The translations under genes were made by a program, and so were the position numbers. Below, piece after piece: positions 50,490-59,905 of a DNA stretch of 64,000 nt (position 1 is its first letter; each line of letters begins with the position of its first letter). Under the pieces are notes generated by a model. It was not told where the DNA came from. It searched no databases and saw only the letters and a list, made by a program, of their open reading frames with translations. Where the stretch lies: contig CAZTPX010000004.1 in the NCBI GenBank assembly GCA_964615095.1, positions 89,149-153,148 on the forward strand, in the 5' to 3' direction. Source of the DNA: JANXQG01 sp964615095 (GTDB lineage: Bacteria > Planctomycetota > Planctomycetia > Pirellulales > Thermoguttaceae).

Positions 50490-53400
50490 CTACCACTGCA
50501 CCACGTAGCGCCCCGCGCCCGCCATCCCGGCACTAATGACCAGCCGGCCCTTTTCCCAGCGGAATTCCGCTGGAGCAAGGTCCCGGCTTTCGCTGGCCGC
50601 CAAGGCCCGTACCGCGATATGAGCTGGATCGGCTGCCGGCGCGAGTGTCTTCAGGTCCAGGCTTACGCGGAATGGCCTATTGCGCGGGTAAGGAAACAAC
50701 ACCAGTCGGTCTTTCTCGCGGTTGATCTTCACCGCCCCATCGGTGGCCACAGGGCCAAAATCGATCCACGTGCCCGGCCGATTCACGTGCGCCGTGAAAT
50801 CGGCATGGTCGTCCGACTTGCGTTTCAGCGGCTGGTGGGCCGCGATGGCCGTGATCTTGACACCCGTCCGCTGAAGCTCCAAGCGAGCGATAGTCACGCG
50901 GTCGTCGGACGATTGGCCGCCTTTCAAGGGTACGCGACCTGCCTTGTCCAGCCCGATCATCAGGTCGTAATGGTCGAAGGTCGCGGGCACGGAGAACTCG
51001 TAAGGCCCGTCGACGATCCGCGTCCCCGCGCGCCAGCGGCTCGTGGGCTGCGCGAGAGCGTGGTCCTGCTGAAACACGATGCCCTCGGGCCGGCCGTTGC
51101 CCGCGTTGATCCCGTGGACGAAGCAGTGAAAGTCGTCGTCGAGCGTGTCGTTGACGATCCACTCGTAGGTCACGCGCACACGGCTGCCGCCCAAGTACAC
51201 GAACGAGGCCAGTCGCGGCTCGATGTCCTTCTGCGACAAGCCGTTGGGCGGGCTGGTCCGCGCGTCGGCAAAAATGTATTCGGGACACTCGGCATAATCG
51301 GCCACGCAACCGTCGTGCAAGGCCGTGGCCACGCGGGTCTGCGGCCCGACGGCCAGAAAGCCCCATTGCGGCAGCAAATGCCCCTCGATCCGCCACGGCT
51401 CGGAGCGCCAGTTCACCCACAGCGTCAGGCCGCTCTCATACCGGATCCGCTGCCGCGACGTGTCGCCGGCCACGACCGCCGCGCTGGCCGCAACCCATTG
51501 ACCGTCCACTTCGTAGCGGATCTGCACCGGCCGGCCCGCCCCGTAGAGCCGCTGCACCGGGTACATAAGGTGATGTTCGCGGGCGACAAAGGTCACGTTG
51601 TCGGTTTGCGGGTTGCCGACGAAACCGGCATGGCCATAGGCCAGTTCCTGTGCCCGGTATTTGTCGATCTGCTCCATGCTGCCGGCGTCGTGCCCCCAGC
51701 GCATGGCGTAGCCGCGGCGGAACCAGCGCTCGTAATAGCCCATGCCATGATTGACCATCTGCGGATGGAGTTTCAGAAGATCGAAATCCAGCAGGGGCAG
51801 GTGGTCCTCGCCGCCTTGCACCTGGGCCTCGACCCCGTCGCAGCGGCCGGCCCAATAGAAGTGGTTCGCCCCCTCGCCGAAGAGCGGCCCGCCGTGCGTG
51901 TCGCGCATGAACTGAAACAAAGCCGTATCGTTCTGCACCTTGCCCAGGGCCATGGCGGCCAGCGGCTGGTCGGCCTGGTGATCGAGCTGGTGCCAAGGGG
52001 GCACGCAGGTATGTACGTCGAGATAGGCGGCCGTCGTGCCGTAGCGGCGGTGGATCTCCGCCGCGTTCCGCCGGGCGAAATCCAGCGCCCGATTACACTT
52101 CATCCCGAAACTCTGTACCTTCGTGCCTTCATTGTACCAGGCCTTGGAAGGCGAGCCGTCGCCGAGCAAGACCCGCGCCGCCGGATCGTAGGAAGGCGCG
52201 TCGGGGTACAGGTCGATATAGTTCTCGTGCAGCGACCAGACGTAGCCGCAGTCGTTGGCCGCGCGGCCGAAGGCGATCATGCCCTGCTCGCCGCCGTACT
52301 GCGGATTGGCCGGCAGATGATCGGGCAGCTTGACATCGTAGCCATAGCGCTGCCAGTCGTGCGAAATGATCGCCACATGATCGACGCCGTTGTCCTTCAG
52401 GGCCCGCAGGTTGGCGGCATCGCCGCGGTAGGTGCCTTGATGGTGGTTCCAGATATCGAGCATGATCCGCGGCCCCAGCAGCGCGCGAAAGGGCGACGGC
52501 GGAGACGGCAGGTTCGGCAACACCTCGCCCAAATCGGGAGATACCGCCACGTAGCCGCGCTCTGCGAGCGGGTTCCGCTTGCCGTCGGTCTTCGGCTCGT
52601 AGCTGGCCACACCTTGCGGGCAATTGGAAGCGTGGGAAACGGTCCAATCGAGGTAGCGGCAGACGAACACGCCGGGCGTGCGCAGGTACTGCACCTGCCC
52701 CGACATGTACGGCACGTCGAACGTCTTTCGCAACGGCACGGCGCCGAGCTTACCCAGCGAAAATCGCGTGACGGCCCCATCATCGCAGCGCACCGAGACG
52801 ACCAGGGATTTGCCTTGGATCGTGTAGATCCACTCGATCCGCAAAGGCCGGCCTTCGACATCATACTGCCAGAGGACCTTGAGCATCTCGCCATCGCGGG
52901 CCACGCGTAGCGGCTTTCCGCCCCGCGCCGGCGATTCCTGGCTCTTGCCGCCGGACGCTGTCAGCACGGTTGCCCCGCCGCCCGCCGCCGGCGGAAAGGC
53001 CTGCTGGCCGTCAAATTGCACGGAAAAATCGTCCAACGTGCCCGTGGCGGGCGTATAGGTGTAGACCAACCGGCAATCGGCTGCTTCGTAAATGAATTGC
53101 CAAGTCTTGCCGTCGTTCTCCAAGCGGTTCTTGGACGGTAGCAGGTTGGAAGGCGTCACGCCGGAACCGGGGCTATTGGAAAGCGCGACGAGGCTTGCGT
53201 CGGCCGTGGCCCGATAGGCCCGGCTGGCCACGATGTCGTTCAAGACTCGGCCGCGGGGTTCGACCGCGCTGCCCACTGTGATCTTGGCGTCGCCAAAGAA
53301 CGAGAAATCGAACGAGGCGTCGTTCCGCGGTCCCGGCTCGACCTGCAATCGCAATGTCACGGCCTCGCCCGCATGGGGCGAGAGATCGAACGCATAGTCG

Positions 53401-53957
53401 ATCCACTCGGCCTTGGCATGGTGGCGGCGCATGAGTTCCTGCTGCTTTCCGCCAGCAATCAGGTAGCAAGAGAAGGTTACGCCATCGCTCTTGCCGGGCA
53501 CGGCCACCTCGGGCGCCATGGCTATGCCAAAGGTGAGCCGGACGGGGGAAATCTTGGGCAGCGCGAGCGGATAATCGACCCATGTCTTGCCCGGCGGCAC
53601 GTGCCAGGGCGAGTGCATGAGCAGGGCCTGCCGGCCGAGAACGCGTCCCCAGGGCTGGTACGAGATGCCGCTGCGCTCGTCGAAATGGCCCATCCAGGCC
53701 CCCGGCATCGCCACCGCCGGCTGGCCGTACGATTGCCAGGAAACGCGGTACATGCCGATCTCGCTGAGCAGTGTTTCGCCCGGCGGCAGGCTCACCGGCC
53801 GATCGGTCGAGTCGGCGGCGGCGACCAATACTGCTCCGGCAACCAGGTTGATCAACGCCAAACCGAGGCACAAGCGAGGGACCCCCGTTATCATAAGGTC
53901 GCGCAAAGGCCAAGCGGAAAGAAGACACGTTTCGGCCGGTCGTTTCATGGTTCTCAT
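50490..53957 (-). CDS. large secreted glycosidase-like protein (DUF5696/GH-like)
   Basis: 1155 residues. The N-terminal signal region includes the sequence LCLGLALINLVAGAVLVAAA, part of which is encoded by a copy of the 'PKRKRG' repeat (53836-53885). After a beta-sandwich part (about 50-450) comes a barrel-like region with IWNHHQGTYRGDAANL, DNGVDHVAIISHDWQRYGYD, YLDVHTCVPPWHQLDHQADQ and GPLFGEGANHFYWAGRCDGV, whose acidic residues look like a glycoside hydrolase site, and a C-terminal beta-sandwich. It resembles DUF5696 and related GH101-like proteins and would cut a polysaccharide outside the cell. The exact family is uncertain. It diverges from the cluster at 54380. Confidence 0.72.
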   Translation of the reverse strand: MRTMKRPAETCLLSAWPLRDLMITGVPRLCLGLALINLVAGAVLVAAADSTDRPVSLPPGETLLSEIGMYRVSWQSYGQPAVAMPGAWMGHFDERSGISYQPWGRVLGRQALLMHSPWHVPPGKTWVDYPLALPKISPVRLTFGIAMAPEVAVPGKSDGVTFSCYLIAGGKQQELMRRHHAKAEWIDYAFDLSPHAGEAVTLRLQVEPGPRNDASFDFSFFGDAKITVGSAVEPRGRVLNDIVASRAYRATADASLVALSNSPGSGVTPSNLLPSKNRLENDGKTWQFIYEAADCRLVYTYTPATGTLDDFSVQFDGQQAFPPAAGGGATVLTASGGKSQESPARGGKPLRVARDGEMLKVLWQYDVEGRPLRIEWIYTIQGKSLVVSVRCDDGAVTRFSLGKLGAVPLRKTFDVPYMSGQVQYLRTPGVFVCRYLDWTVSHASNCPQGVASYEPKTDGKRNPLAERGYVAVSPDLGEVLPNLPSPPSPFRALLGPRIMLDIWNHHQGTYRGDAANLRALKDNGVDHVAIISHDWQRYGYDVKLPDHLPANPQYGGEQGMIAFGRAANDCGYVWSLHENYIDLYPDAPSYDPAARVLLGDGSPSKAWYNEGTKVQSFGMKCNRALDFARRNAAEIHRRYGTTAAYLDVHTCVPPWHQLDHQADQPLAAMALGKVQNDTALFQFMRDTHGGPLFGEGANHFYWAGRCDGVEAQVQGGEDHLPLLDFDLLKLHPQMVNHGMGYYERWFRRGYAMRWGHDAGSMEQIDKYRAQELAYGHAGFVGNPQTDNVTFVAREHHLMYPVQRLYGAGRPVQIRYEVDGQWVAASAAVVAGDTSRQRIRYESGLTLWVNWRSEPWRIEGHLLPQWGFLAVGPQTRVATALHDGCVADYAECPEYIFADARTSPPNGLSQKDIEPRLASFVYLGGSRVRVTYEWIVNDTLDDDFHCFVHGINAGNGRPEGIVFQQDHALAQPTSRWRAGTRIVDGPYEFSVPATFDHYDLMIGLDKAGRVPLKGGQSSDDRVTIARLELQRTGVKITAIAAHQPLKRKSDDHADFTAHVNRPGTWIDFGPVATDGAVKINREKDRLVLFPYPRNRPFRVSLDLKTLAPAADPAHIAVRALAASESRDLAPAEFRWEKGRLVISAGMAGAGRYVVQW
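53836..53885. repeat. 'PKRKRG'-type repeat inside a coding region
   Basis: AGGTTGATCAACGCCAAACC-GAGGCACAAGCGAGGG matches the first half of the repeats at 16241 and 41974 with several changes. It lies in the signal-peptide region of the gene at 50490-53957 and is read on the opposite strand as LCLGLALINLV. Confidence 0.7.
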
Positions 53958-54379
53958 CTCGTTACAAAATCGTGCCGGATGTCCAAAGCGACTTTAGTAT
54001 AGTGGCCTCACGACGAGAAGGGAATTGGCGCACAAACTGGCAGATTTTGCACTCCCTCGAATTTGGACGGATTGCTACAATTCTCTCATGCCTACCAGCC
54101 GGCTGATAGCTAAGAGCGTTAAAAAGAAATGAGCGGGGTGGCGGGGTGGCGGGGTGGCCGGGGCAAAGCACAGCGGTGCCCCAGCGGAGTGACTGGGGCA
54201 CCGCTGCGCTTTGCCCCAGCCACCCTCCGCAACGCAGCACACTGTCATTTCTTCCGAACGCTCTAAGGCAGCCCGAGCCGGTTCTGGATCGGCTTTGAAG
54301 GCCACATGACAGTTGGATGTCAAAAGATTTCGGTTCAACCTGTTAGTTTCTTTGTGAAATTCGACGCAAGGAGGGAGAT
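53958..54379. repeat. 420-bp divergent gap with a two-layer palindrome
   Basis: Inner arms GGGGTGGCCGGGGCAAAGCA (from 54151) and TGCGCTTTGCCCCAGCCACC (to about 54224) with GCGGTGCCCCAG/CTGGGGCACCGC; outer GAGCGTTAAAAAGAAATGA / TCATTTCTTCCGAACGCTC (about 54113-54131 and 54244-54263). A 9-bp unit GGGGTGGCG is repeated three times at its left. No gene is seen. Confidence 0.75.
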
Positions 54380-54871
54380 ATGTCAGCGCCCAAGAGCAAG
54401 GTCAAGCAGCAGAAAATGGCTAGGAAGCGGCAGCGAAAAGAGGCGGCCCGATTGAATCGCACGCGGAAGCGAGGGGGAGGATCCTGGAGTGGAGATTTTC
54501 TCGGACCGAGCATTGATTTCGGCGCTCCTGGCGGAGTGAAAATGTCCGAGGTCCTGGGAGATTTTGTCGAACCGTACGCTGACGAGGTCGAAGGTCTGGA
54601 GGAATATCGCCGCTTGCTCTGCTTGGGGCAGTTGGCGTGGAACGCTGCGCTTCGCGGCGAGCCGGAGCGAAGTGAAATGGTCAACGAACTGCTCTCCGCG
54701 GGGCTGCCCGGGGCCGACGCGGAAGCGATGACCATGGCCCGAGCGCTCATTGAGATCATGATTGCCCGTAAAGAGCAGTATTTCGACCATTTTCGCCGGC
54801 CAATCCTGGCTTTCGAGGTGTTTGATACCGGCGATGGTTGGCATCTGAACGTGGCCTCGGCCGTGGTGTAG
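54380..54871 (+). CDS. small basic-headed protein of unknown function
   Basis: 163 residues with GGAGGGAG 3-4 nt before the ATG. The first 35 residues are strongly basic (SKVKQQKMARKRQRKEAARL), followed by an acidic-helical part (FVEPYADEVEGLEEYRRLLC, MTMARALIEIMIARKEQYFD) and a C-terminal strand region (LAFEVFDTGDGWHLNVAS). The basic head could bind nucleic acid. No family is recognised. It precedes the glycosidase-like gene by about 120 bp on the same strand. Confidence 0.62.
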   Translation: MSAPKSKVKQQKMARKRQRKEAARLNRTRKRGGGSWSGDFLGPSIDFGAPGGVKMSEVLGDFVEPYADEVEGLEEYRRLLCLGQLAWNAALRGEPERSEMVNELLSAGLPGADAEAMTMARALIEIMIARKEQYFDHFRRPILAFEVFDTGDGWHLNVASAVV

Positions 54872-54993
54872 GATCAAGGTGCGTGTTATGATTAGCAATG
54901 AGCGACCGTGCCGCCCAAGAAGAGCCCGGGCCGAGAAGTTCTCGCGTGCCTTGTTTTCGATCTCTTGCCAAGCGTCAGTTGCCCATTGAAATC

Positions 54994-57102
54994 ATGAATC
55001 ACAAAACCACTCGTTGCCTTGTGTTCCTCGTCCTGGCGGTTGTCCCCGCGTTTCCGCCGCGGGCGGTCGAAGGGAGCCAACCGGTCCAGCGCGTAGCGGA
55101 CCCAATCCCCGCGGACTTCCCCCAATTCGTCGTGCCCCGGCACGAGAAAGAGATGTCGGCGCTGCGAGAACTGTTTTGGCTGCACTATCGGTCGGCTGGC
55201 CCTTTGATCACGCTCTGGGACGAGTGGATGCCGATGAGCACGCTCTGGCCCGCTCGCGGCGAAGGACCGCAACTCGACGACATGCGCGGCCGCTGGGCCG
55301 CGGCGTTGGCTGGCCGCGGCATGAACGCCGAGGGCTACGTGCTCACGCACCAGCACGACGGCACAGCGCATAGCGAGGGCTGGCCGTTCCCGCTCTGGCA
55401 ACAGGCCGGCGGCATCGGCTGGCATTTCGCCTCCACGCGTGTACCGGGCTACGACGCCCCGCACTCCAAGCCGGACGGTTGGACGCTGGTGGGCGCCCGC
55501 GGCCAGGCCGTCAATGCCAAGGGTTGGCCGATCGATTTGACGGCCGCGGGCGCGACGATCGCACCGCCCCCGTTTGCTGTCGAGGCCCGCGCGGCCCCCT
55601 GGTTGCGATTGAACTGGTGGGCCAATGGCTTGGAGCGGGCCAACCCGTACGTCGAGTGGACTACCAAGGATGCGCCGGAGTTCAGCCCCGACCGCCGTGC
55701 GTACTTCTCGCCCGTGGGCGGCAACGACGGCAAGGTCGATCTTGCCCCTGTCGAGACCCGCACCATGATCCCCGTGTACCGCCTGCCGGGGTGGAAGGGC
55801 GTCATTACGCGTCTGCGGATCGGACTGGACAATCGCGGGCCGGCGCAGCTCGTCGTCAAGTCGTTCCATACGGCCTGCGACAGCCGTCACAATATCAATA
55901 ACTTGAACTTCATCCGCGGCTGCCACGATTATTTCATGTGGTCGGGCGACCTGACGTTCCTCCGCGGCCAGATCGGGCGGATACGCACCGCCATGCGTTT
56001 CATGATGCGCGAGTTCGACACGCGGGCACGCAAGTGCGTCTACACGACCTGGCCCGGCCACGAGGGCCGCAGCGGGGTCCGCCGCACGGGCGGCAAGAAG
56101 GCGATCATGCCCGGCGAAGGCATCGGCAGCAACTATTGGGACCTGCTGCCCTTCGGCGGCGAGGACGCCCTGGCCACGATTTATTACTACAATACGTTGC
56201 TGGACTTGGCCGAGTTGGAAGAACAGATCGCCGCCCACGCCGAATGGAACATTGCCACCGGCGCTGATGCCTTCGACCCGGCCGATCTCCGCAAACACGC
56301 CGGGGAGGTCAAGGACTACGGAACGAAGCGCTTCTGGAACAAAAAGACGGGGCGCTTCGGCACGGTCGATCTCGATGGCAACCTCCACGACTACGGCTTT
56401 ACCTTTCTCAACAATGAGGCTGTGTACTACGATTTCGCCACGCCCGAGCAGGCCCGCTCGATCCATGCCTGGTTGAGCGGCCAGCGGATCGTCGCCGGCG
56501 ACACCGCCACAGGCCAGGACATTTACCGTTGGCGATTCGCCCCGCGGTCGACCACGCGCCGCAATCTCGACTATTACTTCTGGGGCTGGAGCAATCCCGA
56601 GTCGATTCCCTGGGGATACCAGGTACAGGACGGCGGGGCGGTGCTGGGATTCTCCTATCACGATCTCATGGCCCGGCTGAAGACCGCCGGTCCCGACGAC
56701 GCCTGGCAGCGGTTGCGGGCGATCCTTGCCTGGTTCGACGAGGTGCAGGCGGCCGGCGGGTATCGCGAGTACTACAAGGACCCGTCGCGCGGTACAATGC
56801 AAGGTGGCAATGTGGCCGGCGGACTGGGGCTCGACAAGGAGTTCTTCGAGTCGATCCTGGTGCCGCAAGTCATGTTGTACGGATTCGCGGGGCTGCGGCC
56901 GACGGCCGACGGCCTGAGCATTACCCCGCGGCTTCCCTCCGACTGGAAAGAGCTGTCGATCACGCGCATTCACGTCCGCGACCACGTGCTCGACGTGCAT
57001 ATCGCGGGTGAGGCCATCGAGGTGATCGACCACTCGTCCGGCCGGCAAGCGTTGAAGATTGCGCACCCACAGGATAAGAAGCTGACTTTGGTTCAACACT
57101 GA
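54994..57102 (+). CDS. secreted (alpha/alpha)6-barrel glycosidase-like protein
   Basis: 702 residues from the ATG at 54994 (MNHKTTRCLVFLVLAVVPAF, a signal peptide); a start at 54898 would put 32 charged residues before the signal. After a beta-sandwich part (PWLRLNWWANGLERANP) comes a helical barrel region (HNINNLNFIRGCHDYFMWSG, FGGEDALATIYYYNTLLDLA, NEAVYYDFATPEQARSIHAW), then a domain with GLSITPRLPSDWKELSITRI, the C-terminal sandwich found in GH78/GH94/GH65-like enzymes. A conserved acidic residue is expected in the region GEGIGSNYWD. Likely an exported sugar-cutting enzyme. Family uncertain. Confidence 0.75.
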   Translation: MNHKTTRCLVFLVLAVVPAFPPRAVEGSQPVQRVADPIPADFPQFVVPRHEKEMSALRELFWLHYRSAGPLITLWDEWMPMSTLWPARGEGPQLDDMRGRWAAALAGRGMNAEGYVLTHQHDGTAHSEGWPFPLWQQAGGIGWHFASTRVPGYDAPHSKPDGWTLVGARGQAVNAKGWPIDLTAAGATIAPPPFAVEARAAPWLRLNWWANGLERANPYVEWTTKDAPEFSPDRRAYFSPVGGNDGKVDLAPVETRTMIPVYRLPGWKGVITRLRIGLDNRGPAQLVVKSFHTACDSRHNINNLNFIRGCHDYFMWSGDLTFLRGQIGRIRTAMRFMMREFDTRARKCVYTTWPGHEGRSGVRRTGGKKAIMPGEGIGSNYWDLLPFGGEDALATIYYYNTLLDLAELEEQIAAHAEWNIATGADAFDPADLRKHAGEVKDYGTKRFWNKKTGRFGTVDLDGNLHDYGFTFLNNEAVYYDFATPEQARSIHAWLSGQRIVAGDTATGQDIYRWRFAPRSTTRRNLDYYFWGWSNPESIPWGYQVQDGGAVLGFSYHDLMARLKTAGPDDAWQRLRAILAWFDEVQAAGGYREYYKDPSRGTMQGGNVAGGLGLDKEFFESILVPQVMLYGFAGLRPTADGLSITPRLPSDWKELSITRIHVRDHVLDVHIAGEAIEVIDHSSGRQALKIAHPQDKKLTLVQH

Positions 57103-57130
57103 GAGGCTATTCCGGAAGATGGGGTTCCGT

Positions 57131-57172
57131 GTTGGAGTTCCGGCTTTAGCCGGCTAAAGCCGGAACTCCAAC
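57131..57172. repeat. perfect 42-bp palindrome
   Basis: GTTGGAGTTCCGGCTTTAGCC (57131-57151) is followed without a loop by its exact complement (57152-57172). It lies between the glycosidase-like gene and the cyclase gene. A perfect palindrome without loop can extrude as a cruciform and is also typical of short palindromic mobile repeats. Confidence 0.92.
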
Positions 57173-57230
57173 GCCTGCCGCCAAGACTTTCGGAACGGAC
57201 ACTGAGACAAAATACTATCGGGACTAGGCA

Positions 57231-59015
57231 GTGGAACAAGGATTCGAACTCGCCTTTCGAATTGCCGAGAGCCCGGTTGTTCGTCGTTTCGACCAGCCCC
57301 GCGTGCTCTTGGGTCGCAGCATCGTGTGCGACGTCGTTTTCGACTCGCCGCACCTTTCGCGCAAACATGCCGAGATCGTGCGCGAGGGCGGCCACTGGAT
57401 CGTTCGCGACCTGCGGAGTCATCATGGAGTTGCCGTCAATGGCCAGCGGACCGACAGCCAGAGGCTTGGCAGCGGTGATCGGATTGTCTTGGCGCCGGAT
57501 GCCGCGGAACCGACGGCCCTGGAATTCCGCCTGTTGGAACCCGCCGCGGCGGCCCCGCAAGCCATTCTCAGCGACGACTTGGGGCCGACCAGCATCGTGG
57601 CCAGTATCGATCTCTGCGAACTGGCGAACAGCTTGGATCAGTCCAAGCGGGGATTGCGATCGACGATCGAGGCGTTCCCCGGCGATGCGACGGGCAAGAT
57701 GCCGGCTGCGCCCGGTGTCTTTGGGGGGACGCTCTTCGAAGGTTCGCCGCAATTATCGGTTCTCAGCCTCTTCAAATCGGCCGGTGAGATCCTGCTGGCC
57801 CACGAGAGCCTGGAGGAAATGTTGCAACAGGTGGTGAACCTGATTGCCGCGCACCTGCCTGGCCGGCGGGGCGTGGTCTGTATGCGCGACCAGGCCTCCG
57901 GCGAGATCCAGCCGCTATGCTTCAGTCAGGAGACGCCGCGCGAGGCCGCTGCGCACGCACAGAGCGAATCGCATGCCTCCTTCCCACGCAGCGACCGTGT
58001 GCTTTCCGCCGAGCCGCCGCCCTTAGCGCAGCACTGGCGGCCGTTTGTGATCAGCCGCAGCATCTTGCACGAAGCGGTCCGCGTGCAGCGGGCGATGCTG
58101 GTGGGCAGCGTCGCCGACGATCCCCGCTTTCATGCCGTGGCCAGCATCCACCAGATGGGCATCCAGTCGGCCATCTGCGTGCCGCTCTATCATCAAGGCC
58201 AGGTGCGGGGCGTGATCTACGTCGATTCGCAGCACGACGCCGGGCCGTTGAGCAGCCGCGACCTTGAGGTCTTGACCGTGCTGGGCCTGATGGTTGCCGC
58301 CGGCCTTGCGCAGATAGCGCTTCGCAACGACGTCGTCCGGGAGCGGACGATGCGCGACCGCCTGGCCCGCTACAATTCGCCGCAGGTGGTCGAGCAGATC
58401 ATGAAGCTCACGCCGCGGCAGGAAGGCGAGATGCTGACCGAGGAGTACGACGTCAGCGTGCTGTTTGCCGACATCAGCGGTTTTTCGGCCCTGGCCGAGA
58501 ATTGGGAGGCGGCGGAAACGGTGCGCGTGCTGAACCTCGTGTTCGAGCGCTGGACGGCCAATGTTTTTCAGCGCGACGGTACACTGGACAAGTATATCGG
58601 CGACGCCGTGATGGCGGTCTTTGGTGCGCCGTTGCGGCAGGCCGACCATGCCCGGCGGGCGCTGGCCACCGCCTTGGCTATGCAGCGTACGCTGGAAGAT
58701 CTGAATGGGCTGCGACCCCACGAACCGGACTTGCAGTTGCGCATCGGCATCAATTCGGGGCGCGTGATTGCCGGCGATATCGGCTCGCCGCTGCACAAGG
58801 CCTACACCGTGATCGGCGACGTGGTGAATATCGCCAGCCGTTTGGAAACCTCGGTCGCCCTGCCCGGCCAGATCGTGATCGGCGAGGCCACCTACGAGCA
58901 GGCCGGGGAGCATTTTGCCTGTGAGCCGCTAGGTGAAGTCCAGTTGCGCGGCAAGCGGCAGGCGATTCGGGCCTATCGCGTAATTGGCCCGCGCGAGGAA
59001 GGGGCGGGGGAGTGA
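57231..59015 (+). CDS. FHA-GAF-adenylate cyclase (class III)
   Basis: 594 residues. FHA domain (1-90: GRS 28-30, SRKHAEI 43-49, N70) for binding phosphothreonine; GAF domain (about 170-375: MGIQSAICVPLYHQGQVRGV); class III cyclase (407-585) with metal residues D414 (FADISGF) and D458 (IGDAVM), the purine-specifying pair K454 and T526, and the transition-state pair N533 and R537. The K/T pair favours ATP, so cAMP. The FHA domain suggests control by a Ser/Thr kinase. No ribosome-binding site is obvious. The secreted esterase gene follows after 107 bp. Confidence 0.9.
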   Translation: MEQGFELAFRIAESPVVRRFDQPRVLLGRSIVCDVVFDSPHLSRKHAEIVREGGHWIVRDLRSHHGVAVNGQRTDSQRLGSGDRIVLAPDAAEPTALEFRLLEPAAAAPQAILSDDLGPTSIVASIDLCELANSLDQSKRGLRSTIEAFPGDATGKMPAAPGVFGGTLFEGSPQLSVLSLFKSAGEILLAHESLEEMLQQVVNLIAAHLPGRRGVVCMRDQASGEIQPLCFSQETPREAAAHAQSESHASFPRSDRVLSAEPPPLAQHWRPFVISRSILHEAVRVQRAMLVGSVADDPRFHAVASIHQMGIQSAICVPLYHQGQVRGVIYVDSQHDAGPLSSRDLEVLTVLGLMVAAGLAQIALRNDVVRERTMRDRLARYNSPQVVEQIMKLTPRQEGEMLTEEYDVSVLFADISGFSALAENWEAAETVRVLNLVFERWTANVFQRDGTLDKYIGDAVMAVFGAPLRQADHARRALATALAMQRTLEDLNGLRPHEPDLQLRIGINSGRVIAGDIGSPLHKAYTVIGDVVNIASRLETSVALPGQIVIGEATYEQAGEHFACEPLGEVQLRGKRQAIRAYRVIGPREEGAGE

Positions 59016-59122
59016 GGACCGGCGATCGGCAACTACTTGCAAAGACCGGCTGCCGTAACGACAATAGGATCATATTGTCACCATCAATCCATACCCATTG
59101 TTTTGCCCCGGAGTGTGCTTCC

Positions 59123-59905
59123 ATGACGTCCTTGATCCGTATCGGCTTTCCGGCCATTGTTCTTCCCGGCATGCTGCTTTTGTTGTCGACCTGCCTCGTG
59201 CAGGCGGCCGACGATTACCAGCCGCACGTCTATAAAAGCGCCGACGGTCAGTCCTTGCCCTACCAACTGCTGAAGCCCAGCGGCTATGATCCGCAGAAGA
59301 AGTATCCCCTGGTGCTCTTCCTGCACGGCGCGGGCGAGCGCGGGACCGACAATCATGCGCAGTTGACCCACGTGGCCCGGATCTTCGCCACGCCGGAGAA
59401 TCGCCGCACGTATCCCTGTTTCGTGCTGGCGCCGCAGTGTCCGCCAGAGCGGAAATGGGCCGAAGTGGATTGGAGCGCCATGCACCACAAGACGCCCGAG
59501 AAACCGTCGATTCCCCTGGCCCTGGCCATGGAAGTCATTGCCCAGTTGCAGAAGGAGTATAGCATCGACGCGAAACGGCTTTACGTGATGGGGCTTTCCA
59601 TGGGCGGCTACGGTTCCTGGGACGCGATCAGCCGTTACCCGGAGACTTTTGCCGCCGCGGTGCCGATCTGTGGCGGCGGCGACGAGGACAAGGCCCCCGC
59701 GATCGCCAAGATCCCCGTGTGGGTATTCCATGGCGACCACGATGGGGCGGTCAAGGTCGAGCGCTCGCGGAACATGGTAGCCGCGCTGAAGAAGGCCGGC
59801 GGCTCGCCCAAGTATACGGAGTATCCGGGTGTCGGTCACGACTCCTGGGTGCCGGCTTCCAAAGAGCCGGAACTGCTGCCCTGGCTCTTTCGCCAGACAC
59901 GGTAG
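59123..59905 (+). CDS. secreted alpha/beta-hydrolase (esterase/peptidase S9-like)
   Basis: 260 residues from the ATG at 59123 (GGAG 9 nt upstream); the frame open to 59012 is spurious. Signal peptide IVLPGMLLLLSTCLVQAA. The fold has VLFLHGAGERGTDN (oxyanion HGAG), the nucleophile S159 in GLSMGG, D207 in FHGDHDGAV and H239 in GVGHDSW. This is the phospholipase/carboxylesterase, PHB-depolymerase-like branch, often annotated as predicted peptidase. Exported, substrate probably an ester of a plant or algal polymer. It converges with the large repeat protein. Confidence 0.9.
   Translation: MTSLIRIGFPAIVLPGMLLLLSTCLVQAADDYQPHVYKSADGQSLPYQLLKPSGYDPQKKYPLVLFLHGAGERGTDNHAQLTHVARIFATPENRRTYPCFVLAPQCPPERKWAEVDWSAMHHKTPEKPSIPLALAMEVIAQLQKEYSIDAKRLYVMGLSMGGYGSWDAISRYPETFAAAVPICGGGDEDKAPAIAKIPVWVFHGDHDGAVKVERSRNMVAALKKAGGSPKYTEYPGVGHDSWVPASKEPELLPWLFRQTR

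Noticed and set aside
50487..52910. 807-codon frame on the plus strand opposite the glycosidase-like gene
   Set aside because: The opposite frame has a signal region and domain motifs; this one is Arg/Val/His-rich shadow sequence with no start signals.
54892..57099. 735-codon minus-strand frame opposite the barrel glycosidase-like gene
   Set aside because: Pure shadow: same borders as the real gene and no recognisable motif.
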